From positions 62,001 to 126,000 of the forward strand of contig CACYSQ010000002.1 in assembly GCA_902777125.1 (NCBI GenBank): a stretch of 64,000 bases of DNA, given 5' to 3'. Under the pieces are notes generated by a model, which searched no databases, had not been told where the DNA came from, and worked only from the letters and a program-made list of their open reading frames with translations. Origin of the DNA: Ruminococcus flavefaciens (GTDB lineage Bacteria > Bacillota > Clostridia > Oscillospirales > Ruminococcaceae). Position numbers and translations under genes: made by a program. This document shows positions 30,957 to 39,832 of the stretch, piece by piece (position 1 is the stretch's first letter; each line of letters starts with the position of its first letter).

Positions 30957-32604
30957 ACTTTATGGGGAGTTCAACTGTGAAGATAGTTCCCTTTCCGGCA
31001 GGACTCTCGCAGCGGACAATCCCTCCGTGGAACATTACTCCGTGCTTGACTATGGAAAGTCCGAGACCTGTTCCCTTTACCTTCTGCGAACGGCTTTTGT
31101 CCACACGGTAAAATCTCTCGAAAATACGTCCGATATGCTGCTGTGGTATACCGCAGCCGGTATCGCTTACCGTTATGAAAACACGCTTGGGTGTATGCGA
31201 AACCCTGACCGCATAGCTCCCACCCTCGGAATTGTACTTGACGGCGTTGTCGCAGAGATTATACAGCACCTCGCTGAGTACGGTACGGCTGCCGTTGTAA
31301 ACGATATGGCTTCCGCTGAGAGTTGCCGTGACATTCTTTTCGGCTGCACTCACAGCAAGACGGTCTATGACCTCCTGTGCAAGCTCATAGAGGTCGATAT
31401 CCTCCTTTTCGGCAGGAACGGAGTTCTCATCGAGCTTTGAAAGCGCAACGATATCATTTATAAGAGCGATAAGGCGTTCAGCCTCGTTCCTGATATCACC
31501 GCCGAGCTTTGCAGCGTCCTCCGGCTTAGCCATGCCGTTTGCAAGCAGATCTGAAATGCCGTATATCGTCGTAAGCGGAGTTTTCAGCTCATGTGAGACA
31601 TTCGATGTGAACTCGCGGCGCATTATCTCAAGCTGCTGCTTTTCGGTAACGTCCATGACAAAAATAACGATGCCGTTTATGGTATTCGTGCCGTTTGCAG
31701 GGCTCGCGATGACCTCGCACTCCCCTGTCGGCGTACTTATTACTATGTCCGAATGAACACCGCCGGCAGCGTTCTGAATGCACCGTCTGAAAGCCTCGGT
31801 ATTGTTCAGCGCATAGACTGAACGTCCCTCGCCGCCGTCCTCATTGCCGAGGAGCCTTATCGCGGCGGAATTGCAGGAGAGCACGTTCAGCTTTGCATCG
31901 GCAACGATAAGTCCCTCGCTCATGCTCTCGGTTATGTGGGTGAACTGTTCGCGGCTGCTGCGGAGCTCGTCCATCTGACGGGCGACTTTTCGGTTCTGAT
32001 CGCGTATCCTTTCGAGCATGGGACGCAGCTCAGGTATACTGCCCTTTATATCAGGATCATCGAGGTCGATATTATTGACCGGCTTGACTATCCTACGCGA
32101 TACAATGTTTGCGACAATGAACGATGCGGCGGCTGCCGCTGCGAGGAATGCGGCTATAGAGGGGACTATGCTTATAAGCTGATCCTGCCATGAGAGGTGG
32201 AGGTCAGATACCCGTATGACGGAGCCGTCATTGAGCCGAAGCGAATAATTCAACGAGGAACGGTTCATATTGAGCGAAAACTTGGACGAGCTGGAGCTTC
32301 CCTCATGTTTTGCCTCCTCGAAATCGGGGCTTCCGGAAACGTCTTTCTTCCTGCCCGTTGAATCGAAGAGCACCTTTCCGGAATCGTCAGCCCATAGAAC
32401 GTGCATACCGTGGAGATCGACGGACTTGAGATAATCCGTACCTCCGAGCTCTGCTCCCCTGCCGAGAATACCGGCCTCGGTTATGAGCTCGTCCTCGAGA
32501 CGCTGTGAGAAATACCTGTTGAGTATGCCGGAGATTATGACCGAGGATATTATGATAGCGATGAATGAGAGCAGCATGATGCTGCCCATGATTTTTTTAG
32601 TCAT
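30955..32604 (-). CDS. Sensor histidine kinase, PhoR-like
   Basis: 549 residues. N-terminal membrane helix (about 5-27), extracytoplasmic loop of about 130 residues, second helix (about 147-168), PAS domain (about 220-310), HisKA box FTSNVSHELKTPL with the phospho-His, then ATPase boxes (NLCDNAVKYN, DTGCGIP, GTGLGLSIVKHG). The layout is that of PhoR/WalK kinases; the signal is unknown. It starts at ATG 32604, with GGAGGG seven bases upstream, overlapping the regulator gene by eight bases. Confidence 0.92.
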   Translation of the reverse strand: MTKKIMGSIMLLSFIAIIISSVIISGILNRYFSQRLEDELITEAGILGRGAELGGTDYLKSVDLHGMHVLWADDSGKVLFDSTGRKKDVSGSPDFEEAKHEGSSSSSKFSLNMNRSSLNYSLRLNDGSVIRVSDLHLSWQDQLISIVPSIAAFLAAAAAASFIVANIVSRRIVKPVNNIDLDDPDIKGSIPELRPMLERIRDQNRKVARQMDELRSSREQFTHITESMSEGLIVADAKLNVLSCNSAAIRLLGNEDGGEGRSVYALNNTEAFRRCIQNAAGGVHSDIVISTPTGECEVIASPANGTNTINGIVIFVMDVTEKQQLEIMRREFTSNVSHELKTPLTTIYGISDLLANGMAKPEDAAKLGGDIRNEAERLIALINDIVALSKLDENSVPAEKEDIDLYELAQEVIDRLAVSAAEKNVTATLSGSHIVYNGSRTVLSEVLYNLCDNAVKYNSEGGSYAVRVSHTPKRVFITVSDTGCGIPQQHIGRIFERFYRVDKSRSQKVKGTGLGLSIVKHGVMFHGGIVRCESPAGKGTIFTVELPIK

Positions 32605-33274
32605 CAGTACGCCCTCCTGCCCTGTAGCCAACGCCGCGGAGTGTCTCGATAACATCGCCGCATTCACCAAGCTTGGCGCGGAGAGTTCTTATGTGGACGT
32701 CCACTGTTCTGCTCTCACCGGTGAAATCGTAGCCCCAGACCTTGCTGAGAAGCTCCTCGCGTGTGAGAACCTTCTCTTTATTCCTGAGAAGGATAAGCAG
32801 GAGCTCGAATTCCATTTTTGTGAGGGCGACCGCAGTGCCGTTTGCCTCGACAAGGCGTTTGTGCGGATATACGGTTATCCCGCCGACATTGACCGTTTCT
32901 TCTCCGACAGGCGCAGTCCTTCGCAATAGAGCTTTTATGCGTGAGATCAGCTCCATAGTACCGAATGGCTTTGCGATGTAGTCGTCCGCACCTGCATCAA
33001 GACCTGTCACTTTGTCGTATTCGGTGCTCTTAGCGGTCAGCATTATAACAGGAAGAGATGCTGTTTCGGGAGCCGACCGCAGACTTTTCAGAACGGAAAG
33101 TCCGTCCTCCTCGGGCAGCATTATATCGAGCAGAACGAGCTGCGGGAGCTGCTTCGCGAGTGCGGCACGGAATTCCGACGGCAGCTCAAAGCCCTCCGCC
33201 TCAAAGCCGGCACTGTTCAGAGCGTATAGCACGAAGCTTCGTATGCCTTCATCATCTTCAAGCAGATATATCAT
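32597..33274 (-). CDS. OmpR/PhoB-family response regulator
   Basis: 225 residues. Receiver with acidic pair EDD (6-8), phospho-acceptor Asp50 (LVLLDIMLPEEDG) and Lys in the YIAKPFG loop, then a winged-helix DNA-binding domain (LTKMEFELLLILL, VHIRTLRAKLG). Partner of the kinase that follows. PhoB/PhoP-like phosphate control is plausible but no phosphate genes lie nearby. GGAGG precedes the ATG. Confidence 0.93.
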   Translation of the reverse strand: MIYLLEDDEGIRSFVLYALNSAGFEAEGFELPSEFRAALAKQLPQLVLLDIMLPEEDGLSVLKSLRSAPETASLPVIMLTAKSTEYDKVTGLDAGADDYIAKPFGTMELISRIKALLRRTAPVGEETVNVGGITVYPHKRLVEANGTAVALTKMEFELLLILLRNKEKVLTREELLSKVWGYDFTGESRTVDVHIRTLRAKLGECGDVIETLRGVGYRAGGRTDD

Positions 33275-33334
33275 AGTACACCTCCTGAAAGCTTTTTAGC
33301 TATATTATGATTATACCATAAATGCGGTGTTTTA

Positions 33335-34540
33335 TCAAGAGCTTTTAGGAGGCTCCTTGTATGATAACTGTTCCTGTGAAAGAAGCAGCGGCTTTTCGAT
33401 ACCGATATCCCCCTCCAGCTTGTAATGAACGGTCAGGGTAATGCCGTTTTCGTCCTCAGAACGGTCGATAGTCCGGCTGATGATCCTTGTATCGCTGCTT
33501 ATGAAATTCTTCTCATAAATGAATATCTTTGCGTTGAGGTCATATTCAAGCTGCTCCGGAGTGAACCTTTTCCCGGCAAGCTCGGTCTCAGTGATATTTT
33601 CTTTTACTATGCCTGCCGGAAGCTCCTTTCCGAAGAGACAGAGCGGAGCATAGCTTGTGCTGACATCGCAGTCCGTGTACTTGTTTTTCCCGATATACAG
33701 CGGTATTCTCAGGCTGAAAAGTCTGAGGCTGCTGCGTTTTTTGCTCCTGCCGGTCGGTACCTTTCTCACAGGCTCAAAGCTCCCGCTGAATACTACCGTT
33801 TCCTCATATTCTCCGGTTATCTCTGCAATAGCATGGTGCAGGACGTTCCTCCCGGTATTGCTCACGGTAACTCCGCTCACAAGTAGCGTTCCCTCAGTGA
33901 CATAGTCCCCTACCTTGTGCATGAGCTGACCGTCAAGCACCTTTACGGACGTTATCCTTGCTTTTCTCCCGGAGACTATATTGCTCGCGATACGCTTTGA
34001 AGGGATCTTCGGCTTTGGCACTACTTCCGTGACCTCAACAACTATACGGTTGCCGGTATGCCTTATCCCTGCCCATGATATACCGTCTACCATGACACGC
34101 AGAGCATTTGAGCAGTAGTGCAGGTCGATATCGTTTATTCTCGCGCCTTCTCTTATGCCAAGCTCATCAAGTGCAGCAAGTATCTTCTCATCGCTTACAG
34201 AGCTGTTGCCCTGTATCTCTATAGTGACAACTACCGATGAAAAATACATGACCGTCACTACCGCAAGAACTGCACCTATCAGCAGACCGATACGTCTGCG
34301 GTACCTCAGAAGTATGCTTGAAAGTGTCTGTATCTCCGCACTTTTCAGCTCAATACCGCATTCCTCTGCCATTTCTTCAAGCCTGTGAAGATCGCGGCGG
34401 TATATCTCACCGTAAAAAACGTCCCGGCGGCAGTATTGTCCGAAGCAGCATATCCCTCCGCTGTGGATCATGTTTATGAAACGGTAAAGCTCCTTACCCT
34501 TCGCGGTTATCCTTATGCAGCCCCGAAGCTGATCCCTCAT
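33335..34540 (-). CDS. yqfD: Sporulation protein YqfD
   Basis: 401 residues. The N-terminal domain (RGCIRITAKGKELYRFIN) is followed by one transmembrane helix (about 92-112) and a large extracytoplasmic domain with a POTRA/FtsQ-like segment (VVTIEIQGNSSVSDEKILAALDE). It matches the YqfD family, made in the mother cell during sporulation. It overlaps yqfC by 47 bases. The usual phoH neighbour is not present. Confidence 0.9.
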   Translation of the reverse strand: MRDQLRGCIRITAKGKELYRFINMIHSGGICCFGQYCRRDVFYGEIYRRDLHRLEEMAEECGIELKSAEIQTLSSILLRYRRRIGLLIGAVLAVVTVMYFSSVVVTIEIQGNSSVSDEKILAALDELGIREGARINDIDLHYCSNALRVMVDGISWAGIRHTGNRIVVEVTEVVPKPKIPSKRIASNIVSGRKARITSVKVLDGQLMHKVGDYVTEGTLLVSGVTVSNTGRNVLHHAIAEITGEYEETVVFSGSFEPVRKVPTGRSKKRSSLRLFSLRIPLYIGKNKYTDCDVSTSYAPLCLFGKELPAGIVKENITETELAGKRFTPEQLEYDLNAKIFIYEKNFISSDTRIISRTIDRSEDENGITLTVHYKLEGDIGIEKPLLLSQEQLSYKEPPKSS

Positions 34541-34802
34541 CTTTCACGCAGCCCCTTTCGGTAAATTCCACCTGTTCTATTTTTCCGCGGACAATAAGCC
34601 CGTGCGTCCTGTAATCAAAAGCCCGCAGTCCATTTCCCCATATACCGATACAAAGTCTTCCGGAAACGAGCCGCATATAGACTTCATTGTATTCCTCTAT
34701 CCGGCGGCAGTTGTCAATGACAAGCTCTCTGTCGCCGTCGAAGTGTATCTGCGGTCTCAGGTATAAAGCGTCCTCCGCAAGCAGAAGCATATTTCTGAAC
34801 AT
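34494..34802 (-). CDS. yqfC: Sporulation protein YqfC
   Basis: 102 residues with the family pattern RPQIHFDGDRELVIDNCRRI and FDYRTHGLIVRGKIEQVEF. The start at 34802 is set by GGAGGG seven bases upstream; longer frames to 35003 run antisense into the divergent gene. The C-terminus is about 10 residues longer than typical because it runs into yqfD. Confidence 0.88.
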   Translation of the reverse strand: MFRNMLLLAEDALYLRPQIHFDGDRELVIDNCRRIEEYNEVYMRLVSGRLCIGIWGNGLRAFDYRTHGLIVRGKIEQVEFTERGCVKDEGSASGLHKDNREG

Positions 34803-34878
34803 AGCACCCTCCGTTTTTTGCGATACCGCGGCAGTATAATCCCGCGCATTCAATAATATGATGTATCGGGTGATGATT

Positions 34879-35979
34879 ATGAAAAGAAAAATTTCAGACG
34901 CTGTAAAAGCAGGCATTCTGATAGGTGCAGTGATATACTGTGCAGTTATGAGCGGAAGTGTCGCGCAGGCAGTCGCAGCGGCAGTCGAACGCTGTATATA
35001 CACTCTTGTACCGGCACTTTACGCTATGCTGATACTTTCCACGCTGCTTGTGAGAAGCGGTGCGGCTGCTTTTATAGGCAGAATTGCAGATAAACCGGCA
35101 CGGTTATTATTCGGAATGTCCGGTGAGGAGCTTACGGCTCTTGCGGCAGGAGCTTTCACCGGCTATCTTACCGGTGCGAAGATGCTTTGTGCTATGAACG
35201 CGGAGGGACGTCTTGACCGTGTACGCGGAGGCTTGCTATGCGGAGTTTGTTTCGGAGCGGGTCCCGCATTCATATCGTTCTGTGCAGCTTCAAGGCTTTA
35301 CCGTTCGGAAGCTGTTTCGGGACTCATACTTTTCTCAACGGTCTCAGCGGACATCGTGCTTGCACTTATGCTCTCGACGTTCCTCCGCAGAAAAAAGAAT
35401 ACCGGAGGAAGTCGTCCTCCGGTAATGATAAGCTCTGAAATGCTCATGGAATGCACGGTCTCAGCCGGCACTTCAATGGCGGAGGTATGCTTCATAACGG
35501 CAGCCTTTGCCATAGTATCGCAGCTTTTCATTGCCTGCGGTGCTGCCGGGCTGATAGGCAGTCTCTTGAAGCCGGCGGCACCTCTTAGCTCTGCCTCGGC
35601 GAATGAGCTTGTGATGCCTTTTTTTGATGTAACAGCGGTCAGTGTCCTCCCTGCCGGAGATTACACTCTCCTGCCGCTTATCTGCGGATATATTTCGTTT
35701 GGCGGCATATGCGTCCTTGCACAGCTTGCGGCTGTATGCAGGGGGAGGTTCAGTGTCCTTCCGGCAGTTTTCATGCGGACGGCAGCCGGTGTACTGAGCT
35801 ATGTGATATGCCGCACAGCCTCACCGTATTTTCTCAGGAACGAGACGGTCAGCACGGCAGCTATCAAGGTGAGTACGCACCGGGAGGTCTCCCCTGTTCC
35901 CTCAGTTATGCTGATGATAATGACGTTCATGCTGCTGTGTTCATGCTCCGGGATAATAACAAAAAAAGGACGGCATTGA
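34879..35979 (+). CDS. YlbJ-like sporulation membrane protein
   Basis: 366 residues, about nine hydrophobic helices. Paired gate-type segments (ALAAGAFTGYLTGAKML; GGLLCGVCFGAGPAFISFC) resemble the nucleoside-recognition/gate domain of YlbJ, needed for spore cortex formation. Assignment is by architecture and by the divergent yqfCD genes. Several starts are possible between 34858 and 34879. Its stop lies in a terminator hairpin. Confidence 0.75.
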   Translation: MKRKISDAVKAGILIGAVIYCAVMSGSVAQAVAAAVERCIYTLVPALYAMLILSTLLVRSGAAAFIGRIADKPARLLFGMSGEELTALAAGAFTGYLTGAKMLCAMNAEGRLDRVRGGLLCGVCFGAGPAFISFCAASRLYRSEAVSGLILFSTVSADIVLALMLSTFLRRKKNTGGSRPPVMISSEMLMECTVSAGTSMAEVCFITAAFAIVSQLFIACGAAGLIGSLLKPAAPLSSASANELVMPFFDVTAVSVLPAGDYTLLPLICGYISFGGICVLAQLAAVCRGRFSVLPAVFMRTAAGVLSYVICRTASPYFLRNETVSTAAIKVSTHREVSPVPSVMLMIMTFMLLCSCSGIITKKGRH

Positions 35980-35987
35980 GCCGTCCT
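35967..35987. terminator. Bidirectional terminator
   Basis: AGGACGGC and GCCGTCCT pair over five bases; A-run on the left and T-rich on the right, between convergent genes. Confidence 0.8.
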
Positions 35988-35995
35988 CCTGAATT

Positions 35996-37171
35996 TTACT
36001 TGTTTCTCTTGAAATACTGGCTTACTGCCTCGCTTGCGGAGAGTGATATGAATACCGCGACTGAGCAGATGAGAGCGCCTGCATAAAGTGCGCCTGCCTT
36101 AACGATGTTTCCCTCATGCTGCGGTATCATAGCAGCGCCCGGGAAGAGCTGCATCAGGCTGAAAAGCAGGAAAATGAGTGAACAAAGTGACTTTATAGCA
36201 GGAATTCCGGTTATGAGAAGAAGCGCACAGAATCCTGCTGCACCGGCAATGTAGAGCGCAGAGCTTTCAACGGTCGAGCTTATTCCGCTGAGGCTGTCCT
36301 TATAGGGCAGTCCAAGCTTTCCTGTATAAAGCAGGTAGAAGCAGGCGGCAGCGATAATTCCGAGGACTGCAAGTACAATAGTGATGCGGAAGCCCTTGTC
36401 TGCGAGCTCCTCCAGTCTCTCCTCCTTGAGCTTGAGCATCATCTCAAGACTCTTTTTGGGATCCTTCTGCTCAGATGAAAGAGAAGCAGAAACGGATTTT
36501 CTCGCGTCAGCCTTAGCACGTTCGAGGTCCTCGTCAGCGAATTTGCGGACGTATTTCGGAGCTTCCGGTTCATCATCGAGTATGGGGGCTGTAACCGCAG
36601 GAGCAGGCTTTTCAGGCTCTTCCTTTTTCGGAGGCGGAGTGTAATTGTCCTCGTCCAGCACGGGTGCAGAAACGGGAGCAGCCGGAGCTTCTGCGCCGAG
36701 CTGTGATCTTCTCATAGCGATGATCTGCTGCTGCTTGTCAGAGGGCAGGACATCGAATTTAGCCCTGAGATCGGGAGTGAGACCGTTTATGATATCCTCA
36801 TCTGAGAGGACGAGCTTTTTGGGTGCAGAGGCAGTATAAGCTTCCGGATCGTCGAGAACCGGTGCAGATATGCCAGTCGGTGCGCCTTTTTTGCCATCGG
36901 AGGGCGTATAGCTCGACATATCGTCGAGTACGGGAGCGCTTACTCCGGAGGGACCGCTTTTCCTTTCGCCTCCGGGAACATAGGAGTCCATATCGTCCAG
37001 AACGGGTGCGGAAACGCCTGTAGGACCTGATTTTTTTGCTGAAGGAGCAACGTAGTCGATATCATCGAGAACAGGTGCGCTAACACCGGTAGGAGCACCG
37101 AGCTTAGAGCTCTGACCGGAGTATTCTATATCCTCCGGCAGACCTGTGCCAAAGCTGTTTTCGTCGTTCAT
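35996..37171 (-). CDS. Membrane protein with repeated VSAPVLDD motifs
   Basis: 391 residues, function unknown. The N-terminal 200 residues are disordered and carry four near-identical units GPTGVSAPVLDD with an acidic-Tyr tail, plus two degenerate ones (PVSAPVLDEDNY, AVTAPILDDE). A charged coiled region (KFADEDLERAKADARK) follows, then about four transmembrane helices. The repeated unit looks like a short linear docking motif on the cytoplasmic side. Its ATG overlaps the TGA of nothing upstream; downstream it is separated by a terminator. It overlaps the end of the transglutaminase gene by four bases, so the pair is one operon. Confidence 0.8.
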   Translation of the reverse strand: MNDENSFGTGLPEDIEYSGQSSKLGAPTGVSAPVLDDIDYVAPSAKKSGPTGVSAPVLDDMDSYVPGGERKSGPSGVSAPVLDDMSSYTPSDGKKGAPTGISAPVLDDPEAYTASAPKKLVLSDEDIINGLTPDLRAKFDVLPSDKQQQIIAMRRSQLGAEAPAAPVSAPVLDEDNYTPPPKKEEPEKPAPAVTAPILDDEPEAPKYVRKFADEDLERAKADARKSVSASLSSEQKDPKKSLEMMLKLKEERLEELADKGFRITIVLAVLGIIAAACFYLLYTGKLGLPYKDSLSGISSTVESSALYIAGAAGFCALLLITGIPAIKSLCSLIFLLFSLMQLFPGAAMIPQHEGNIVKAGALYAGALICSVAVFISLSASEAVSQYFKRNK

Positions 37172-38343
37172 GATTCCCTCCTGATTATTTTGCTGACATA
37201 CTCTTCAAGACTAAGGTCAGTGCCTTCGCTGAGAGCAGCATAGTATTTTAGAATATATGAGGCGTCAACGGACGAGATCAGTCCGTCGCCGTTTGCGTCA
37301 CCTATAGCCACGAATTCCCTTGTGAGCTGCTTACCGCTTGCATAGGAGGCAAGAAGGAGCGAGGCATCAATAGCCGTTATCTTATCATCACCGTTGAGAT
37401 CACCGAGCGTTGTGCCGAGCTTGACAGGTACCTCCGGAACATAGGCATTTTCCGCGATAGGATAAGCTTTTCTGAACTCATCAGACGTATAGTCGGGTCT
37501 GAACACAAGGTTATCCGCTATACCCGTACTTGCGGTATGAGTATAGGGCTCGATAGTGTCGAAATCGCTGCTTCCTCTGAGGAAGTAATTGCGTGTGCCG
37601 CCGAGGTTTGAGTCCCATGTGGGGTCAAGGAGATAATAAGCGCCTTCAAGATTGGCGATGTTCCAGACGTGGTCAACGCCGTTTGAAGTACCGAGTACGG
37701 TTCGGCAGGAGATGCCGGCATCGTTGAGAAGCCTGTAAAGGAGCTGCGAGTAGCCCTGACATACGACCTTGCCGTTTGCGAGAGCACCGTAAGCCGAGAA
37801 GATAGTCGGCTCGGAGAGATCCTCCGCGTATTCAGCACAGTTAACAACGTAATCGTAGACAGCGCCTATTTTCTCGTAATCCGATTTTCCCGAAAGACTG
37901 AGGGAGTTCAAAACCTCCGAAGCTTTCTTGTCAACGAATTTCTCCTGTGACTTGTTGGTGTGATATGCCATTGTGAAGGTGAAAATGCGGGTAGTAGAAT
38001 TGCTTTTAACGCTTACATCGTACTTTTGAACGGAAAGCCTGAGATAATCGCCCTCGGAGCCTTTGCCGGTCTCCTTGATAGCCTCAAGGAAGAGCATATC
38101 GACAATGTCTGCCAGGGAATTGCTGTCCTTGGGAACGGCAAATTCTATCGTGGTATCACGCCTTGTCATGCACTTGCGGAGATAAGCACCAGCCTCGCTT
38201 ACAGATGGGAATGAGCTGTAGCTTGCGGAGACTGCTGATGCCGCAACAGTTTGTGCGGGGGTACAGAGCTGTGCCGGAGCGCAGCAGAATGAAAAAGCGA
38301 GAACTGCTGCCGCTGCGGCTGAAAAAACAGCGCGGCGCATCAT
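37168..38343 (-). CDS. Secreted transglutaminase-like protein with C-terminal dockerin
   Basis: 391 residues: signal peptide (AVFSAAAAAVLAFSFCC), a helical N-terminal domain, and a transglutaminase-like core with Cys in GKVVCQGYSQLL, His in GVDHVWNI and Asp in YYLLDPTWDS. Two dockerin calcium loops follow: DLNGDDKITAIDASLLL and DANGDGLISSVDASYIL. Type I dockerins plug enzymes into cohesins of cellulosomes or amylosomes. The core family can be a protease or a crosslinker; the substrate is unknown. The gene overlaps purA by four bases. Confidence 0.9.
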   Translation of the reverse strand: MMRRAVFSAAAAAVLAFSFCCAPAQLCTPAQTVAASAVSASYSSFPSVSEAGAYLRKCMTRRDTTIEFAVPKDSNSLADIVDMLFLEAIKETGKGSEGDYLRLSVQKYDVSVKSNSTTRIFTFTMAYHTNKSQEKFVDKKASEVLNSLSLSGKSDYEKIGAVYDYVVNCAEYAEDLSEPTIFSAYGALANGKVVCQGYSQLLYRLLNDAGISCRTVLGTSNGVDHVWNIANLEGAYYLLDPTWDSNLGGTRNYFLRGSSDFDTIEPYTHTASTGIADNLVFRPDYTSDEFRKAYPIAENAYVPEVPVKLGTTLGDLNGDDKITAIDASLLLASYASGKQLTREFVAIGDANGDGLISSVDASYILKYYAALSEGTDLSLEEYVSKIIRRES

Positions 38344-39617
38344 CTTTCGAGTATCTGCGACCTGTCGGGACCGATGCCGACCATGCTTACAGGACAGCCG
38401 ACAAGCTCCTCAAGGCGCTTGATGTAGTTCTGACAGTTTACGGGGAGCTGGTCAAAGCTTGCACACTTTGAGATATCCTCGGTAAATCCGGGGAATTCCT
38501 CATAAACAGGAGTGCAGCCTTCAAGCTCCTCGAGCGTAGCCGGGAAATTCTCTGTAACAGTACCGTCGGGCTTCTTGTAGGCTACGCACATTTTGAGAGT
38601 TGGGATATTTGCAAGTGTATCGAGCTTGTTGATAGCAAGGCTGTCCAGACCGTTTACTCTTACGGAATGGCGGACGATAACAGCATCGAACCAGCCTGTT
38701 CTTCTCGGACGTCCGGTAGTTGTACCGAATTCTCCGCCGACATTTCTGATCTGGTCGCCGGTTGCATCGTCGAGCTCAGTCGGGAAGGGTCCCTTGCCGA
38801 CACGGGTAGTGTAAGCCTTTGCAACGCCGATGATGTTGGTGATGACCTTGGGACCAACGCCGGTTCCTACGCAGACACCTGCCGAGAGGGGGTGCGAGGA
38901 GGTAACATAGGGATATGTACCGAAGTCGATATCGAGCAGAGTAGCCTGTGCTCCCTCGAACATGATGGTCTTGCCGGCCTTGTGGGCATTGAATGTGAGA
39001 ACGGAAACATCATCCATATAGGGAAGGAGACGCTTGCCGTACTCGGTGTATTCCTTTGTTACAGCGTCAAGATCAAAAGCCTCGCCGCCGTAAACCTTAG
39101 TGATTATCTCGTTCTTGAGCTTACCGGTGGACTGTATCTTCTCAGCGAGGACCTCGGGGTGAACGAGGTCGTACATACGGATGCCGCAGCGCTCATACTT
39201 ATCCATATATGTAGGACCTATGCCGCGCTTTGTAGTACCGATGTCCTTGCCGCCGCGGAATGCCTCAGAGAGACCGTCAAGTGCGATATGCCACGGCATA
39301 ACGATCTGAGCACGGGGGTCGACCTTGAGGTGACCGATAGTCTTGATACCTCTTGATTCGAGATTGTCGATCTCGCTGATAAAGTCCTTCGGGTCGAGAA
39401 CTACACCGGCACCGATAAGATTGAGAGCATTCGGGTAGAGTATACCCGAGGGTACGAGGTGGAGCTTATAGACCTCACCGTTATTTACAACAGTATGACC
39501 GGCGTTGTTACCGCCCTGTGAACGGACTACTACATCGGCGCGTGAAGCGAGAATGTCGATGATCTTACCCTTTCCCTCATCGCCCCACTGAGTTCCGACA
39601 ACAATATTAGCAGGCAT
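38340..39617 (-). CDS. purA: Adenylosuccinate synthetase
   Basis: Converts IMP, aspartate and GTP to adenylosuccinate. N-terminal VVGTQWGDEGKGK with catalytic Asp, then GNNAGHT; TTKRGIGPTY and TTTGRPRRTGW are conserved. 425 residues, full length. The start at 39617 is chosen because GAGGAA lies seven bases upstream and MPANIVVG matches the family N-terminus. Confidence 0.96.
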   Translation of the reverse strand: MPANIVVGTQWGDEGKGKIIDILASRADVVVRSQGGNNAGHTVVNNGEVYKLHLVPSGILYPNALNLIGAGVVLDPKDFISEIDNLESRGIKTIGHLKVDPRAQIVMPWHIALDGLSEAFRGGKDIGTTKRGIGPTYMDKYERCGIRMYDLVHPEVLAEKIQSTGKLKNEIITKVYGGEAFDLDAVTKEYTEYGKRLLPYMDDVSVLTFNAHKAGKTIMFEGAQATLLDIDFGTYPYVTSSHPLSAGVCVGTGVGPKVITNIIGVAKAYTTRVGKGPFPTELDDATGDQIRNVGGEFGTTTGRPRRTGWFDAVIVRHSVRVNGLDSLAINKLDTLANIPTLKMCVAYKKPDGTVTENFPATLEELEGCTPVYEEFPGFTEDISKCASFDQLPVNCQNYIKRLEELVGCPVSMVGIGPDRSQILER

Positions 39618-39670
39618 TTCAATTCCTCTTTTCATAATATTTGATTGGTGCAGAAGCACACTTACAATTT

Positions 39671-39699
39671 ATTATATCACAAAGCGGGAACTATTGCAA
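39671..39699 (-). promoter_or_regulatory. purA promoter
   Basis: On the minus strand TTGCAA (39699-39694), 17 bases, TATAAT (39676-39671). Confidence 0.7.
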
Positions 39700-39760
39700 G
39701 GGCTTTGAAGAAAAAAATCGCCTGTTTTTTCTTTCCACTGATAAATAATTGAAAAAGCCC

Positions 39761-39789
39761 TTTACAAGCGGAGGTATTTCTGCTATAAT
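39761..39789 (+). promoter_or_regulatory. lepA promoter
   Basis: TTTACA (39761-39766), 17 bases, TATAAT (39784-39789). Confidence 0.72.
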
Positions 39790-39832
39790 TAAAATGATAT
39801 ATTATGCGAAAGCAAAGAAATGAGGTATAGCC

